Below are positions 20,033 through 31,197 of a stretch of 64,000 bases of DNA, piece after piece. Numbering within the stretch: position 1 is the stretch's first letter; every line of letters starts with the position of its first letter. Where the stretch lies: NCBI GenBank assembly GCA_903878085.1, contig CAIRGJ010000026.1, forward strand, positions 62,001 to 126,000, in the 5' to 3' direction. Source of the stretch: an uncultured Hyphomicrobiales bacterium (GTDB taxonomy: Bacteria; Pseudomonadota; Alphaproteobacteria; Rhizobiales; Xanthobacteraceae). The notes below the pieces were generated by a model. It was given only the letters and a program-made list of their open reading frames with translations. It made no database searches and was not told the DNA's origin. Made by a program: the position numbers and the translations under genes.

Positions 20033-20919
20033 CGCTGGCCGCCGGCTGGCGTCCCGAGCACGAAGATATTGGCGCGGTCGGCCGCGGCAATGAGCTGCGC
20101 CGGCTCGGCGACGATGGTCGAACCAGCAACGACCGCTATGCCCGCAAGCCCGGCGCGCGCGACGCCCTCGACGGTGAACGGACCGATCGACGGCATGTCG
20201 AAACGCAGATCCTGGCCAAGCTTGGGCGCCTTCACCAGCACGCCGCTGCCGATGGGCGTGCGCACCCGGCCGCTGGCGCGCAATTCCGCGATGCGCTTGA
20301 GCATCTCGTCGGTGCCTTCCGCCGCTTCCACCGCCTGCACATGCTTGCCGGAAACCACCACCGCCTGCCCGACATCGAACGGCCCGGTGGCGCGCAGATA
20401 GTCGAGACCCAGCGCAATGTCGGCGCGGTCGCGTTCCGATGGGTGGCTGCGGCCGAGCGTGCCTTCGGGCACCAGGATTTCCGGCGCGACTTCATGGGCG
20501 CCGAGCACGCGGAAGCCTTGTTCCTCGATCAGCCGTACGCCGCTCGTCAGGATGTGATCGTCGCCGCCACGAAACGCCGCGGCGATGCGCGGCAATAGCA
20601 TCAGCGTCGTCAGATCGAAGCGGAGCTGCCAGAAAGCGGGCCGCACCATCGAGCCGATCATCACCATTTCATGGCAGCCAGCGGCGCGCGCCGCGCGCGC
20701 AAAGCCGCCGAATTGCGCGAGGCGAACCCAGCTATGCGGGCGCTGCGCGTAGTCTTCCGGCTTTGCGATGCCCTGCAACGGAAACAGCAACACCGGACGG
20801 CCGCGCGCCTGGACGTAATCGGCGACCGCCAATGGCAGAGAACCGCCGCCGCAAATCAGCGCCAGCGGGCTTTGCTGCCCTGCGGGGCTTACTTGCCCTG
20901 CGGCCGGCGCGGTGCTCAT
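20029..20919 (-). CDS. lpxI: UDP-2,3-diacylglucosamine pyrophosphatase LpxI
   Basis: A DUF1009/LpxI family protein of 296 residues. LpxI hydrolyses UDP-2,3-diacylglucosamine to lipid X and UMP, replacing LpxH in most alphaproteobacteria. The family signature regions are visible: LALICGGGSLPLAVAD at the N-terminus, GGDDHILTSGVRLIEEQGF near residue 115, TLGRSHPSERDRADIALGL near 151 and KHVQAVEAAEGTDEML near 187. It overlaps lpxA and lpxB by 4 bases each, as expected for a coupled lpxA-lpxI-lpxB unit. Confidence 0.94.
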   Translation of the reverse strand: MSTAPAAGQVSPAGQQSPLALICGGGSLPLAVADYVQARGRPVLLFPLQGIAKPEDYAQRPHSWVRLAQFGGFARAARAAGCHEMVMIGSMVRPAFWQLRFDLTTLMLLPRIAAAFRGGDDHILTSGVRLIEEQGFRVLGAHEVAPEILVPEGTLGRSHPSERDRADIALGLDYLRATGPFDVGQAVVVSGKHVQAVEAAEGTDEMLKRIAELRASGRVRTPIGSGVLVKAPKLGQDLRFDMPSIGPFTVEGVARAGLAGIAVVAGSTIVAEPAQLIAAADRANIFVLGTPAGGQR

Positions 20920-21731
20920 GCGTCCTCGTCGCCTTCGGAGCGCTTGATCGCCATGGTCAGCGGACGCTTGCCCGCGCGAATGAAGGCTATCATTTTAGCC
21001 ACCTGCGCATCGGCGGCATAATCCACAGCGACCCGTTCGAGCCGGTCGCGGAAAGAGCCCTCGCCGAAAAACAGCGCGCGATAAGCGTCGCGCACGCGAT
21101 GAATCTCGGCCTTCGATAGACCGCGGCGGCGCATGCCGACCACGTTGAGCCCGACCAGATGGGCCAGCGGCCCCTGCGCCATGCCGCCCGGAATGACGTC
21201 GGCGCGAACGCCGCTCAAGCCGACGATCATCGCGCCGTCGCCGATGCGCGTGAACTGGCGCACCGCGACGCCGCCGCCGAACACGACATAGTCGCCGACC
21301 GTGCAATGGCCCGCGAGCATCGCATTGTTGGCGAAGACGATGTTGTTGCCGACATGACAATCGTGCCCGACATGGCTGCCAACCATGAAGAAACAATGGT
21401 CGCCGACCGAGGTGACGTTGCCGCCCTCTTCGGTGCCGGTATTCATGGTGACGTTCTCGCGGATATCGCAATCCGCGCCGACCGTGAGCCGGGTCGGGCC
21501 GCCTTTATAGCTGAACGACTGCGGCGGCGAGCCGAGCTAGGCGAAGGGATAAATTACCGTGCGCGCGCCGATCGTGGTGTGCCCGGTGACATTGACGTGC
21601 CCGATCAGCCGGCAGCCGTCGCCGATCGTGACATGCGGGCCGATGGTGCAGAACGGACCGATGGTGACGTTATTCCCGATCGTCGCCCCGGCCTCGATCC
21701 GCGCCGAGGAATCGATCAAAGCGCTGCTCAT
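20916..21731 (-). pseudogene. lpxA: UDP-N-acetylglucosamine acyltransferase LpxA, interrupted by an in-frame amber codon
   Basis: Read through, this frame encodes a normal 271-residue LpxA, the first enzyme of lipid A synthesis, with left-handed beta-helix hexapeptides (IGPFCTIGPHVTIGDG), the catalytic region MVGSHVGHDCHVGN and the C-terminal helical domain (VVGMRRRGLSKAEIHRVRDA). Codon 65 is TAG at 21537-21539, between ARTVIYPFA and LGSPPQSFSYKGG. The usual residue there is Ser, so one base change (TCG to TAG) would explain it. The reading frame is not shifted and everything after the stop is conserved. The start overlaps the fabZ stop and the end overlaps lpxI (both ATGA). Options are sequence error, a true nonsense mutation with another lpxA elsewhere, or suppression. 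Confidence 0.93.
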
Positions 21732-22204
21732 GTGTCGAAAATCATTGCGCTAAGTTCGGCTTCGGCCACGATCTGGCCGCGAACTTTGGCTTCGCCGCGA
21801 TACCACCACATGGACTTGCGCTTGTTGAGCCTGTTCATGTGGTACTCGATGGTGTCGCCGGGTAGAACCGGCTTGCGGAATTTCGCTTTGTCGATGGTCA
21901 AGAAGAACACCGATTTCGGCTGCGTCGACGCCGTCGACGCGATGCACAGAACGCCGGCGGTCTGCGCCATACCCTCGATGATCAACACGCCGGGGAATAC
22001 CGGATTGCCAGGAAAGTGGCCCTGGAAACACGGCTCGTTGAACGTGATGTTCTTGATGCCGATGCCGTGGTCGTCGCCGCGGATATCGATCACCCGATCG
22101 ACCATGAGAAACGGATAGCGATGCGGCAGCATCCGCAGCACGTCGCCGATTTCGGCGGTTTCCAGCGTCTTGACGGTTTCTTCCATCACAATCGTCTCAC
22201 TCAT
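21728..22204 (-). CDS. fabZ: 3-hydroxyacyl-ACP dehydratase FabZ
   Basis: Dehydrates 3-hydroxyacyl-ACP in fatty acid elongation and competes with LpxA and LpxD for hydroxyacyl-ACP. This 158-residue hot-dog fold protein has [13 protein letters not shown] near residue 26 and the catalytic His63 and Glu77 in [20 protein letters not shown]. It overlaps lpxD by 8 bases and lpxA by 4 bases. The order lpxD-fabZ-lpxA is a classic coupling of fatty acid and lipid A synthesis. Confidence 0.96.
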   Translation of the reverse strand: MSETIVMEETVKTLETAEIGDVLRMLPHRYPFLMVDRVIDIRGDDHGIGIKNITFNEPCFQGHFPGNPVFPGVLIIEGMAQTAGVLCIASTASTQPKSVFFLTIDKAKFRKPVLPGDTIEYHMNRLNKRKSMWWYRGEAKVRGQIVAEAELSAMIFDT

Positions 22205-23249
22205 CAGCCGTCGAACCGGCGTCGGCGTCGCGCGCCATCCGCGCGACCAACGTCATTTCGCGGAACCACTGCCGCATCGGTTTAGCCGGCGTGCCGCCCC
22301 AGCGCGAACCCGGCGGCACATCGCCGTTGACGTTGCTGGTAGCGGCAATCTGCGTTCCTTCGCCGATCGTCACGTGGTCTTTTACGCCCGCGCGCGCGCC
22401 CAGCACAACAAAGTCCTCCAGAGTCGCGCTCCCTGCAATGCCGACCTGGGACACCAGCACGCAGTGCCGGCCGATCGCGACATTGTGGCCAACCTGGACC
22501 ATGTTGTCGATCTTGGTGCCCTCGCCGATCACGGTATCGCGCAACGCGCCGCGGTCGATAGCCGTTCCGGCGCCGATCTCGACGTCGTCCTGGATGATAA
22601 CGCGGCCGACCTGCGGCACCTTGAGGTGGCCTTTGCCCCCCATCACAAAGCCGAAACCGTCCTGGCCGATGTTGCAGCCCGGATGGACGATGACGCGGTC
22701 GCCGATCAGCGCGCAGGCGATAACGGCATTGGCGCCGATGGCGCAATCGCGTCCGATCCGCACCTCGGCGCCGATCACGGCATTGGCCCCGATCAAGGTG
22801 CCGGCGCCGATTTCGGCTCCGGCGCCGATCACCGCGCCGGGATCGACGGTGACGCCGTTTTCCAGCCGCGCGGTCGGGTCGATCGTGGTTCCGGCGAAGT
22901 CGCCGGCCTTGCCCAGCGACGACGGCCGCAGCGAATGCGGAAACAACGCGCGCGCGACTTTCACGAAGGCCGCGTAAGGCTGGGAGACTACCAGCACGGC
23001 CACATGAGGCGGCAAATGTTTGGCGAGCGCCGCCGTGGTCAGACAAGCGCCGGCATACGTCGCCGCCGCCGCTACGGCATAGCGCTGATGGTCGAAGAAG
23101 GCGAGATCGGACGGCGCCGCGCGGTCGAGCGGCGCAATATTGACGATGCGGCGCGCATGCGGCGGCGCCTCGATCACGGCGCCGCACAGGCTGGCGATCT
23201 CATCAAGCGTGAGACCGCCGCTGTGTCGCAGGAAGATCGGCTCGCTCAT
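22197..23249 (-). CDS. lpxD: UDP-3-O-acylglucosamine N-acyltransferase
   Basis: Adds the second hydroxyacyl chain to UDP-3-O-acylglucosamine in lipid A synthesis. At 350 residues it has an N-terminal uridine-binding domain (to about residue 105), a long left-handed beta-helix of hexapeptide repeats ([19 protein letters not shown] is diagnostic for LpxD), and a short C-terminal helix ([13 protein letters not shown]). Catalytic His is expected in the [13 protein letters not shown] region near residue 255. It lies 46 bases after bamA and overlaps fabZ. Confidence 0.95.
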   Translation of the reverse strand: MSEPIFLRHSGGLTLDEIASLCGAVIEAPPHARRIVNIAPLDRAAPSDLAFFDHQRYAVAAAATYAGACLTTAALAKHLPPHVAVLVVSQPYAAFVKVARALFPHSLRPSSLGKAGDFAGTTIDPTARLENGVTVDPGAVIGAGAEIGAGTLIGANAVIGAEVRIGRDCAIGANAVIACALIGDRVIVHPGCNIGQDGFGFVMGGKGHLKVPQVGRVIIQDDVEIGAGTAIDRGALRDTVIGEGTKIDNMVQVGHNVAIGRHCVLVSQVGIAGSATLEDFVVLGARAGVKDHVTIGEGTQIAATSNVNGDVPPGSRWGGTPAKPMRQWFREMTLVARMARDADAGSTADE

Positions 23250-23295
23250 GCTGCCCCGGCCGTGCCGCCGACAGCGACCCAGATTCCAACGTCGG

Positions 23296-25803
23296 TCAGA
23301 ACTTGGTGCCGCCGCTGAAGCGGAAGATCTGCGTCGAGTCGCATATCTGCGTCGTGCCGCCCGTCGGCGTCGTGCAATATTTCTTCAACGGATAGGCCAG
23401 ATCGAAACGCAGCGGACCGAGCGGCGAATCCCAGATGAAGCCGATACCGACCGAAGAACGGATCATCGCTGGCGAGTCGAGGCCAACCTGAAGCGTTTCA
23501 CCCGTCACGTTCCAAGCCGTCGGACCTTTGTAGCCCCAGATCGAACCGGCATCGACATAGGCCGCCAGTTTGATGCCGATCTCCTTCGGCAGGAAATACA
23601 GCGGCGTCTGCGCTTCGAGGCTCGCGCCCCAGTACATCGAGCCGCCGAGCGCGTCGTTGGTCGTTCCCGAAGTCAAATCGCGCGGACCGATGCCGGACGG
23701 CGAGAAGCCGCGCACCAGGTTCGGGCCCATCTGGAAATGATCCAGCATGCGCAGATCCTTGCCGCCCCAGCCCGCGATATTGCCGCCTTGCAGGTGGAGC
23801 ACGCTGACGACGTCGGACACGACCTCGTAATAGTTGCGCGTATCGATCGAGGTGCGGACGAACTTCACGTCGCCGCCGGCGCCGGCGAAGTCCTGCTTGA
23901 ACTCGGCGAACATGCCGCTGGTCGGCAGCTTGTTGTTGTCGAGCGTGTTGTAGGCCAGCGAATAGCCGACCAGAGACGTCATGACCGGGCCTGCCGCCAG
24001 TTCCTTGCGGACCGCCATCGACGCTTCGCCGTCGGCGTAACAGCCGTTCGGCGCATTGACGAGCGTATCCAGGCCAGCGGATTCACGGGTCGGACTGACT
24101 CCCGGACCGCCGCGGCCCGGCGTCAGGCTTGAATTGATACAGTTGTTGTACAGATCGGGCAGCGTGATTTCCTGCCGATAGATCGAATAGCGCGGCGCAA
24201 ACGACAGTTCCTCGGTCAAGGCGAGACCGAGCCGCAAATTCGTGCCGATGGTCTTGGTGTCGTACGACACATAGTTCGAAGCGAGGTTCTGGCGCGCGAA
24301 CAGATCGATGCCGCCGGCGACGCGATAGCCGAGCAGATAGGGCTCGACGAAGGACAGATCGACGCCGCGGGTGCGCTGGCCGTAGGTCACCGACGCCTTG
24401 GCATATTGGCCGCGGCCCATCAGGTTGCGGTCGGCGACGCTGACTTCGGCGATAAATCCGTCCGAGGTCGAATAGCCGCCTGCGATCGAGAACTCGCCCG
24501 TGGGCATTTCTTCGACATCGACGTTGATGACGACGCGATCCGGCGCCGAACCCGGCTCGTTGGAAATCTTGACGGTCTTGAAGAAGTTCAGATTCTTCAG
24601 GCGGCGCTCGGCGCGGTCGATCAGCGCGCGGTTGTAGGCGTCGCCTTCGCTGATATCGAATTCGCGGCGGATCACATAGTCGCGGGTGCGGATGTTGCCG
24701 CGGACATTGATGCGCTCGATGTAAGCACGGGTGCCTTCCTCGAGCACGAACGCCAGATTGATGGTCTTGGCCTCGAAGTTACGATCGCCGCGCGGACGCA
24801 CATTGGCGAAGGCGTAGCCGCGCTTGGCGGCTTCGATCGTCATGACCTCGACGCTCTTTTCGACCAGATCGGCGTTGTACACGCTGCCGGCGCCGAGCTT
24901 CAGCGTACTGCGCAGCGATTCGGGATCGATGGCGCGCACGTTGGACACCACGTCCACGGTGCCGACGCGGTATTGCGAACCCTCGTCGATGGTGAAGATG
25001 ACGGTGAAGCCCTTCTTGGCCGGATCGTATTCGCCGACCGCCGAGATGATGCGCGCATCCGCGTAGCCGTTCTTGAGATAGAACCGGCGCAGCAGGTCGC
25101 GGTCGGCTTCAATGCGATCGGGATCGTAGATGTCGGTGGTCTGCAGAAAGCTGAGCCAGTTGCTTTCCGACGTCTTGACGATGTCCCTCAGGCGGCCGGA
25201 CGAGAACGCCTTGGCGCCGATGAACTTGATATCCTTGACGCCGGTCTTCTCGCCTTCGGTGATTTCGAACACCAGCTCGACGCGATTGTTCGGCAGGTCG
25301 ATGATCTTGGGCTCGACGCGCACGTCGAAGCGGCCGCTGCGGTGATAGATTTCGATGATGCGCTGCACGTCGGCCTGCACGGTCGGCTTCGACAGCGTGC
25401 CGCGCGGCTTGGACTGCACTTCGGCCTTGAGCTGCTCGTCCTTGGCCTTCTTGTTGCCTTCGAAGGCAACGCGGTTGATGACCGGGTTTTCGACCACGGT
25501 GACGACCAGACGGCCGCCGGCGCGGTTGACGTGGACGTCGGAGAACAGGCCGGTGGCGTAGAGCGACTTGAGGCCTTCGTCGATTTCCTGGGGGCCGAGC
25601 TGGCCGCCGGCGCCGCCATGGAAATAACTGCGGACGGTTTCGGATTCGACCCGGCGGTTGCCTTCAACCGCGATGGAATTGACGGTCTGGGCCACGGCCA
25701 CGCCCGAGGACGCAACAGTCGCGCAAACGGTACCGACAAGGATACCGCCGAGGACAACACAGCTAAGGGCTAGTCCCCGAACCAACCGCACACAAAGTCC
25801 CAT
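23296..25803 (-). CDS. bamA: Outer membrane protein assembly factor BamA
   Basis: Core of the BAM machine that folds beta-barrel proteins into the outer membrane. About 835 residues from the ATG at 25803, with a signal peptide ([20 protein letters not shown]... ending VAVAQ), five POTRA repeats up to about residue 400, and a 16-strand C-terminal barrel with the L6 motif [10 protein letters not shown] and a final strand ending FRFSGGTKF. The ORF track extends to a TTG at 25860, but a signal peptide beginning at 25803 fits better. It follows rseP by 160 bases, which could hold an internal promoter. Confidence 0.95.
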   Translation of the reverse strand: MGLCVRLVRGLALSCVVLGGILVGTVCATVASSGVAVAQTVNSIAVEGNRRVESETVRSYFHGGAGGQLGPQEIDEGLKSLYATGLFSDVHVNRAGGRLVVTVVENPVINRVAFEGNKKAKDEQLKAEVQSKPRGTLSKPTVQADVQRIIEIYHRSGRFDVRVEPKIIDLPNNRVELVFEITEGEKTGVKDIKFIGAKAFSSGRLRDIVKTSESNWLSFLQTTDIYDPDRIEADRDLLRRFYLKNGYADARIISAVGEYDPAKKGFTVIFTIDEGSQYRVGTVDVVSNVRAIDPESLRSTLKLGAGSVYNADLVEKSVEVMTIEAAKRGYAFANVRPRGDRNFEAKTINLAFVLEEGTRAYIERINVRGNIRTRDYVIRREFDISEGDAYNRALIDRAERRLKNLNFFKTVKISNEPGSAPDRVVINVDVEEMPTGEFSIAGGYSTSDGFIAEVSVADRNLMGRGQYAKASVTYGQRTRGVDLSFVEPYLLGYRVAGGIDLFARQNLASNYVSYDTKTIGTNLRLGLALTEELSFAPRYSIYRQEITLPDLYNNCINSSLTPGRGGPGVSPTRESAGLDTLVNAPNGCYADGEASMAVRKELAAGPVMTSLVGYSLAYNTLDNNKLPTSGMFAEFKQDFAGAGGDVKFVRTSIDTRNYYEVVSDVVSVLHLQGGNIAGWGGKDLRMLDHFQMGPNLVRGFSPSGIGPRDLTSGTTNDALGGSMYWGASLEAQTPLYFLPKEIGIKLAAYVDAGSIWGYKGPTAWNVTGETLQVGLDSPAMIRSSVGIGFIWDSPLGPLRFDLAYPLKKYCTTPTGGTTQICDSTQIFRFSGGTKF

Positions 25804-25963
25804 GCGCAACGCGCCCTCTTGATCTTTGGCGGCCGTCCCCGCCGCAGATTCGCCAGTCAAATCAGTTAACTTCGTCGCTTTGTACAGCGTTTTGGCCGCA
25901 CTGCAAACTAAACCGCCAACCGAAGTTTCCCTTTCCCCTCATTAAGTTGCCGGGAGGCAACGG

Positions 25964-27115
25964 TTATGAAGTGGTCAGGTGCAGGATGTCATTAAACGTT
26001 GCAAAAATCATCAACACGACGACGATTGCCAGTCCGATGCGGAACCCGACCTCCTGGGCCCGCTCCGAGAGCGGCCGACCCCGGGCCGCCTCGATTCCAT
26101 AGAACAAAAGGTGACCGCCATCGAGCAGCGGGATCGGGAACAGGTTCAAGAGCCCAATCGAGACCGAAAGCACCGCGGTGAGATGGATTAAGGCAATGAA
26201 GCCTGCGGTGGCGACCTGACCGGACACCTGGGCGATCCGGATCGGACCGCCGAGCTGATCGGCGGATTCGCGGCCGGTGAACACCCCGCCGATATAGCTC
26301 AGCGTGCGGTCGACCACGAACCAGGTCTCCTGCGCGCCCATGACGATGGCCTGCAGCGGGCCGGCCTTCTCGGTCTTGATGTCGCCGGGCGCCATCGAGC
26401 GGCTGATGCCGAGCACGCCGAGGCGGTGCACGTTGCCGAAATTGTCTTTGAGCTCCTTGAGCTCAGGCGTCGCCTTGAGCGTGACATGCACGCCGCCGCG
26501 CTCGACCTCGACACTGATCGGCTCGCCGGCGCTGACGCTGACGACGCGCTGCATTTCGGCGAAATTGGCAATCGCGTTGCCGTTAATGGCCAAAACCAGG
26601 TCGCCGGCCTGGAAGCCGGCGGTCTGCGCCGCACTGCCCGGCTGGATCGCGTCGACGCGCGCCGACGTGGTCTGCTTGCCGACGGTCATGAACACGCCGG
26701 CGAAAATGGCGATCGCCAGAATGAAATTCGCAATCGGGCCGGCCGCAACGACCGCGGCGCGGGAGCCGACCGGCTTGAAGACGAAGCTGTCGTTCTTTTC
26801 GGCTTCGGTCATGCCGGCGGCGGCGTCCCGGTCGGGCACGCTCGCGGCATTTTCGTCGCCGAAGAACTTCACATAGCCGCCAAGGGGGACCGCCGAGAGC
26901 TTCCAGCGCGTACCGTAGCGGTCGTTGAAGCCGACGATTTCGGGCCCGAAACCGATCGAGAAAGTGATCACTTTGATGCCGCACCAGCGGGCGATCAAAA
27001 AGTGGCCAAGCTCATGAAAGAACACGACAATCGTGAGCACAAACAGGAACGGCACGACGTAGCCGACCAGGCCGCCGCCGAATGCGCTCATACTGCCCAG
27101 AAAATCGAAACTCAT
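25964..27115 (-). CDS. rseP: Site-2 membrane zinc metalloprotease (RseP/MmpA family)
   Basis: Intramembrane protease that cleaves membrane proteins such as anti-sigma factors. The zinc motif HELGH is at residues 34-38 in the first membrane helix, and the second zinc ligand region is in PLLDGGHLLFYGI near residue 336. One PDZ domain is visible around residues 165-235 (AQTAGFQAGDLVLAINGNAI); E. coli RseP has two, so this 383-residue form is shorter. Position between dxr and bamA is conserved in proteobacteria. Whether the substrate is an anti-sigma-E factor or a MmpA-type target is not shown here. Confidence 0.93.
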   Translation of the reverse strand: MSFDFLGSMSAFGGGLVGYVVPFLFVLTIVVFFHELGHFLIARWCGIKVITFSIGFGPEIVGFNDRYGTRWKLSAVPLGGYVKFFGDENAASVPDRDAAAGMTEAEKNDSFVFKPVGSRAAVVAAGPIANFILAIAIFAGVFMTVGKQTTSARVDAIQPGSAAQTAGFQAGDLVLAINGNAIANFAEMQRVVSVSAGEPISVEVERGGVHVTLKATPELKELKDNFGNVHRLGVLGISRSMAPGDIKTEKAGPLQAIVMGAQETWFVVDRTLSYIGGVFTGRESADQLGGPIRIAQVSGQVATAGFIALIHLTAVLSVSIGLLNLFPIPLLDGGHLLFYGIEAARGRPLSERAQEVGFRIGLAIVVVLMIFATFNDILHLTTS

Positions 27116-27167
27116 TACACCCTCATCCCGTAAGCGGTATGGCGCACTTATCGTTACCGTGAGTTTA

Positions 27168-28394
27168 CTAGGATGACTTTAAGGCAATTTCAGGCAAGAG
27201 GGCCAAGGCTATACTTCTTGCAACATGGTCAACGCCCAGAGCCGCATCGAGGCTTGCCGGCTCGGCCATCAGCCCGCGACCGGCCGCCGCATCCAATGTG
27301 GCCTCGACCAGCGCCGGGATTGCCATGAAACCGATGCGGCCGGCGATGAATTCGGCGACCGCGACCTCGTCGGCGGCATTGAGCACCGTCGGCGCCGCGC
27401 CGCCCGTCTCCATCGCCTGCCGCGCCAAGGCCAGCGCCGGAAAGCGCACTTCGTCGGCCGGCTCGAAGGTCAATTCGCGCACCTGTGCCAAATCGAGGCG
27501 GGGCGCCGGGCCATCGATCCGCGCCGGCCAGGCCAGGCAATGCGCGATCGGAATCCGCATGTCGGGCGCGCCCATCTGCGCCACCACCGAGCCATCGCGG
27601 AATTCGACCATGCCGTGGATGACCGATTGCGGATGCACCAGCACGTCGATCTCGTGCGGCGCCAGCGCGAACAGATGATGCGCCTCGATCACTTCGAGGC
27701 CTTTGTTCATCAGCGTCGCGGAATCGATCGAGATCTTCGGGCCCATCACCCAGTTCGGATGGCGCAGCGCCTGCTCCGGCGTAGCCAGCCGGATGGCTTC
27801 CAGCGACCAGGTGCGGAACGGGCCGCCCGACGCGGTCAGGATCACGCGCTTGAGGTCTTCGCGGCGACCGGCGCCGAGCGCCTGGAACACTGCGTTGTGT
27901 TCGCTGTCGACCGGCAACACGGTCGCGCCGGCGCTCGCCGCGCGGCGCATGAAGAAGGCGCCGGCGCACACCAGGCATTCCTTGTTGGCGAGCGCGACCG
28001 TGGCGCCGCGTTCGATCGCCGCCAAGGTCGGCTTCAGTCCGACCGCGCCGCTGATCGCCGCCATTACCCACTCGGCCGGGCGTTGCGCTGCTTCGACCAG
28101 CGCCTCTTCACCCGCCGCCGCTTCGATGCCGCTGCCTGCCAGCGCATCTTTAAGTTCGCCGTAGTAATCCGGATCGGCCACCACGGCGATGCGAGCGCCG
28201 ATGTCGCGCGCGATCTTGGCCAGCGCCGCGGCGTTGCGCCGCGCGCTGATGGCTTCGACGCGATAGCGGCCGGGCTCGCGCTGGATCAAATCGACGGTGC
28301 TCAACCCCACCGAACCGGTGGCGCCGAGGATCGTGATGCTGCGCGGCTCGGTTGCCGGCAGCGGTGTCGAGCGTGCGAGGCTGGCTGGCGTCAT
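27168..28394 (-). CDS. dxr: 1-deoxy-D-xylulose 5-phosphate reductoisomerase
   Basis: Converts DXP to methylerythritol phosphate with NADPH, the committed step of the MEP isoprenoid pathway. From the ATG at 28394 it is 408 residues. The Rossmann motif [18 protein letters not shown] is near residue 20, and metal/substrate regions are [11 protein letters not shown] near 165 and [19 protein letters not shown] near 230. The ORF track extends 24 codons further, overlapping cdsA; the 28394 start leaves a 4-base gap after the cdsA stop and is preferred. Confidence 0.95.
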   Translation of the reverse strand: MTPASLARSTPLPATEPRSITILGATGSVGLSTVDLIQREPGRYRVEAISARRNAAALAKIARDIGARIAVVADPDYYGELKDALAGSGIEAAAGEEALVEAAQRPAEWVMAAISGAVGLKPTLAAIERGATVALANKECLVCAGAFFMRRAASAGATVLPVDSEHNAVFQALGAGRREDLKRVILTASGGPFRTWSLEAIRLATPEQALRHPNWVMGPKISIDSATLMNKGLEVIEAHHLFALAPHEIDVLVHPQSVIHGMVEFRDGSVVAQMGAPDMRIPIAHCLAWPARIDGPAPRLDLAQVRELTFEPADEVRFPALALARQAMETGGAAPTVLNAADEVAVAEFIAGRIGFMAIPALVEATLDAAAGRGLMAEPASLDAALGVDHVARSIALALLPEIALKSS

Positions 28395-28398
28395 GCCG

Positions 28399-29076
28399 TC
28401 ACCATACCAGCAGGCCGCGCGCCGGCGCATCGAAACCGCCGCGCAACAGACCGATGACGCAGCCAACCACCGCGGCGGCCCAGAAGCCGTCGAGCCGGTC
28501 CATCACGCCGCCATGACCGGGAATGAGCTGGCTGGAATCCTTGACGCCGAACTTGCGCTTCACCCATGATTCGAAAAGATCGCCGGCTTGCGCGCACACC
28601 GACAGCAGCAATGCGACAGCCGCGATCGCCACGGTGCTGAACGATCCGAACAGTCTTGCGACCAGAACCGCGACAATCATCGCCCCGAGCGTGCCGGCAA
28701 TCGCGCCCGCCCAGGTTTTCTTCGGGCTCACCGCAGGCAGCAGTTTCGGCCCGCCAATGGCGCGGCCGGCGAAGTAGCCGAAGATGTCGGTGCTCCACAC
28801 AATGGCGAACAGCAGCACGATCGCCAGCAATCCGAATGCGGCATCGGCGCGCAGTAACACTGGCGCCATGAACATCGCAGCCGCGTAGAGGATGCCGGCC
28901 GCGATCCACGCCGGGCCTTTGACCAGCCTTGTCCATTCCCACACCACGGCAATCGCGGCCGCCGCCCAGAACAGCGCGAAGGGCCAGCCGCCGAAGTACG
29001 CAGCCGCAATCGCCACCGGCGCCAGCACCGCCGCCGAGACGATGCGTAGCGCCAGATTGCTTTGGAGCAAGGCCAC
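28399..29076 (-). CDS. cdsA: Phosphatidate cytidylyltransferase
   Basis: Makes CDP-diacylglycerol, the precursor of all phospholipids, in the inner membrane. The complete family signature is present near the C-terminus ([13 protein letters not shown] then [14 protein letters not shown]). Seven or so membrane helices fill the rest. At 225 residues it is shorter than the E. coli enzyme (about 285), mainly at the N-terminus. The start is GTG at 29076, 5 bases after the uppS stop codon. Confidence 0.93.
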   Translation of the reverse strand: MALLQSNLALRIVSAAVLAPVAIAAAYFGGWPFALFWAAAAIAVVWEWTRLVKGPAWIAAGILYAAAMFMAPVLLRADAAFGLLAIVLLFAIVWSTDIFGYFAGRAIGGPKLLPAVSPKKTWAGAIAGTLGAMIVAVLVARLFGSFSTVAIAAVALLLSVCAQAGDLFESWVKRKFGVKDSSQLIPGHGGVMDRLDGFWAAAVVGCVIGLLRGGFDAPARGLLVW

Positions 29077-29081
29077 GCGGT

Positions 29082-29828
29082 TCAGGATCCGGTCTTGGCG
29101 ACGAGGCCGCCGAAGCGGCGTTCGCGCTGGCGGTATTCGGCGATGGCCGCTTCAAGCGCGGCGCGGTCGAAATCCGGCCAATAAGTCGGCACGAATACCA
29201 GTTCGCTGTAGGCCGATTGCCACAGCAGAAAATTCGACAGCCGCTGCTCGCCGCTGGTGCGGATGATCAGATCGGGGTCAGGCAGATCGGGCGCGTCGAG
29301 CAAGCCGCCGACCGTTTCCACGGTGACATCGGCAGGCTTCAACGCGCCGCTGGCGACTTGTTCAGCGATGCGGCGCGCCGCGCGCGCGATTTCCTGGCGG
29401 GCGCCGTAATTGAACGCCACCACCAAAGTCAGTCCGTCATTGTTGCGGGTCAGTTCCTCGGCTTCGGTCAGCAGACGGCCGATGTCGGCATCGAGCCCTT
29501 CGCGTTCGCCGATAATGCGCACGCGCACGTTGCTCTTGTGCAGTTCGGCAAGGTCGTTGCGGATGAAGCGCCGCAGCAGGCCCATCAGCTCCAAGATCTC
29601 GGCGGCCGGCCGCGACCAGTTTTCCGCACTGAAGGAAAAAATCGTGATGACCTTGATGCCGATTTCGCCCGCGGCGCGGATGGTGCGGCGTATGGCCTCG
29701 ACGCCGCGCCGGTGACCTTCGGCCCGCGGCAGCCCGCGCGCCGACGCCCAGCGTCCGTTGCCATCCATGATGATGGCGACATGACGGGGCGCCGTCGGCG
29801 CGTTTTGCGGAGCTTCGACTTCGGGCAT
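29082..29828 (-). CDS. uppS: Isoprenyl (undecaprenyl) diphosphate synthase
   Basis: Cis-prenyltransferase of 248 residues that makes the C55 lipid carrier for peptidoglycan and other glycans. The N-terminal motif [20 protein letters not shown] near residue 16 contains the catalytic Asp, and the conserved [20 protein letters not shown] near residue 190 and FVPTYWPDF near 213 confirm the family. It sits between frr and cdsA, the conserved proteobacterial order. Confidence 0.96.
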   Translation of the reverse strand: MPEVEAPQNAPTAPRHVAIIMDGNGRWASARGLPRAEGHRRGVEAIRRTIRAAGEIGIKVITIFSFSAENWSRPAAEILELMGLLRRFIRNDLAELHKSNVRVRIIGEREGLDADIGRLLTEAEELTRNNDGLTLVVAFNYGARQEIARAARRIAEQVASGALKPADVTVETVGGLLDAPDLPDPDLIIRTSGEQRLSNFLLWQSAYSELVFVPTYWPDFDRAALEAAIAEYRQRERRFGGLVAKTGS

Positions 29829-29839
29829 CGGGATCGACC

Positions 29840-30397
29840 TCAGACCGTGAGGATCTCCTTTTCCTTGGCCGACAGCATATGGTCGACTTCGCTGATGCCG
29901 GCGTCGGTCGCCTTCTGCACGTCAGCGGTAAAACGCTCGATTTCGTCCTTGCTGTGCTCTTTCTCGAGCTTCTTGAGCACGTCGATCGCGTCGCGCCGCA
30001 CGTGACGCACGGCAACGCGCGCGGCTTCGGCATATTTATGCGCGAGCTTGACCAGTTCCTTGCGCCGTTCCGTGTTGAGCTCGGGAATACGCAGGCGGAT
30101 GGTCTGGCCTTCGGTCGCCGGCGACAGGCCGAGATTGGAATTGACGATGGCCTTTTCCACCGCGTGCACCAGCGAGCGGTCCCAGACGTTGACCGAGATC
30201 ATACGCGGCTCGGGTATGGTGACGCTGGCGCATTGCACCAGCGGCATCTGCGAGCCGTAGGCTTCCACCATCACCGGGTCGAGCAGCGCCGCCGAGGCGC
30301 GCCCGGTGCGCAAGCCCGAAAGCTCGCCCTTCAGGACGACGCTGGCACCGGCCATGCGGCGCTTGATGTCGTTGATATCGTGCGTTGCGTTCGCCAT
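29840..30397 (-). CDS. frr: Ribosome recycling factor
   Basis: Splits post-termination ribosomes with EF-G. The protein is 185 residues, the standard length, with the tRNA-mimic three-helix bundle: [20 protein letters not shown] near residue 25, [20 protein letters not shown] near 108 and [20 protein letters not shown] near 134. It is 60 bases downstream of pyrH and 11 bases upstream of uppS on the minus strand. Confidence 0.97.
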   Translation of the reverse strand: MANATHDINDIKRRMAGASVVLKGELSGLRTGRASAALLDPVMVEAYGSQMPLVQCASVTIPEPRMISVNVWDRSLVHAVEKAIVNSNLGLSPATEGQTIRLRIPELNTERRKELVKLAHKYAEAARVAVRHVRRDAIDVLKKLEKEHSKDEIERFTADVQKATDAGISEVDHMLSAKEKEILTV

Positions 30398-30457
30398 GGC
30401 GATCCCCCGAAATTACGCGCCGAATCTGCCGACACTGTCTAGCGCATAAAACACGCG

Positions 30458-31171
30458 TTAGCCGACGATGGTCGCGCGCCCTTTGCCGCGCAGAACGGCC
30501 TCGATCGCACCCTGCTCGGCGATCGAGAAAACGATGATAGGCATCCGATTTTCCCGGGCAAGCGCGAAGGCGGCGCCATCCATCACCTTGAGGTCTTTTT
30601 CGATCGCTTCTTGGTGGCTAAGCCGGTCGTAACGCGTGGCTTTCGGGTCTTTCTTGGGATCGGCGCTATAGACGCCATCGACATTGGTGGCCTTAAGCAC
30701 GGCCTGGCCCTCGAGTTCCGCGCAGCGCAGCACCGCGGTGGTATCGGTGGTGAAGAAAGGATTACCGGTGCCGGCCGCCAGCAGCACGATGCGGCCCTTG
30801 TCGAGGTTTTTCAGCGCGCGCTTGCGGTTATAGGTCTCGCAGACGGCGGTCATGGAAAGCGCCGACAGCGTGCGGGCCTCGCGCCCGGCACGCTCGATCG
30901 CGGCCTCCAGCACCAGGCAGTTCATCACCGTCGCCAGCATGCCCATGGTGTCGCCGACCGGACGCGGTACGCCGCGCGCCGAGACTTCGACGCCGCGAAA
31001 GATGTTGCCGCCGCCGACCACGACCCCGAGTTCGACGCCGAGCTTGGCGGTCGCCACCAGATCGGCGGCGAGACGCTCGACCGTGCCCTGATCGACGCCG
31101 AAGCCGGTCCCGCCCGACAGCGCCTCGCCGGACAGTTTGACGATGACGCGTCGGTAGACCGGATCACTCAT
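30458..31171 (-). CDS. pyrH: UMP kinase
   Basis: Hexameric bacterial UMP kinase (amino acid kinase fold), making UDP for nucleotide and sugar precursor pools. At 237 residues it is complete. Motifs include [14 protein letters not shown] near residue 8, [15 protein letters not shown] near 48, [20 protein letters not shown] near 134 and [20 protein letters not shown] near 164. It follows tsf by 26 bases. In the operon it supplies pyrimidine nucleotide for cdsA and the lpx genes. Confidence 0.97.
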   Translation of the reverse strand: MSDPVYRRVIVKLSGEALSGGTGFGVDQGTVERLAADLVATAKLGVELGVVVGGGNIFRGVEVSARGVPRPVGDTMGMLATVMNCLVLEAAIERAGREARTLSALSMTAVCETYNRKRALKNLDKGRIVLLAAGTGNPFFTTDTTAVLRCAELEGQAVLKATNVDGVYSADPKKDPKATRYDRLSHQEAIEKDLKVMDGAAFALARENRMPIIVFSIAEQGAIEAVLRGKGRATIVG

Positions 31172-31197
31172 GCGCCGCGACCCCTATTGTAACTTAA

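Noticed and set aside
22170-25773. Long plus-strand ORFs (382, 330 and 455 residues) opposite lpxD and bamA
   Set aside because: Antisense shadows: low complexity rich in Arg, Asp, Gly and His, no motifs, while the minus strand encodes complete known proteins.
28395-28466. Longer dxr start given by the ORF track
   Set aside because: It would overlap the end of cdsA by about 68 bases, and the 24 extra residues are Cys/Arg-rich and unlike DXR; the ATG at 28394 fits the family.
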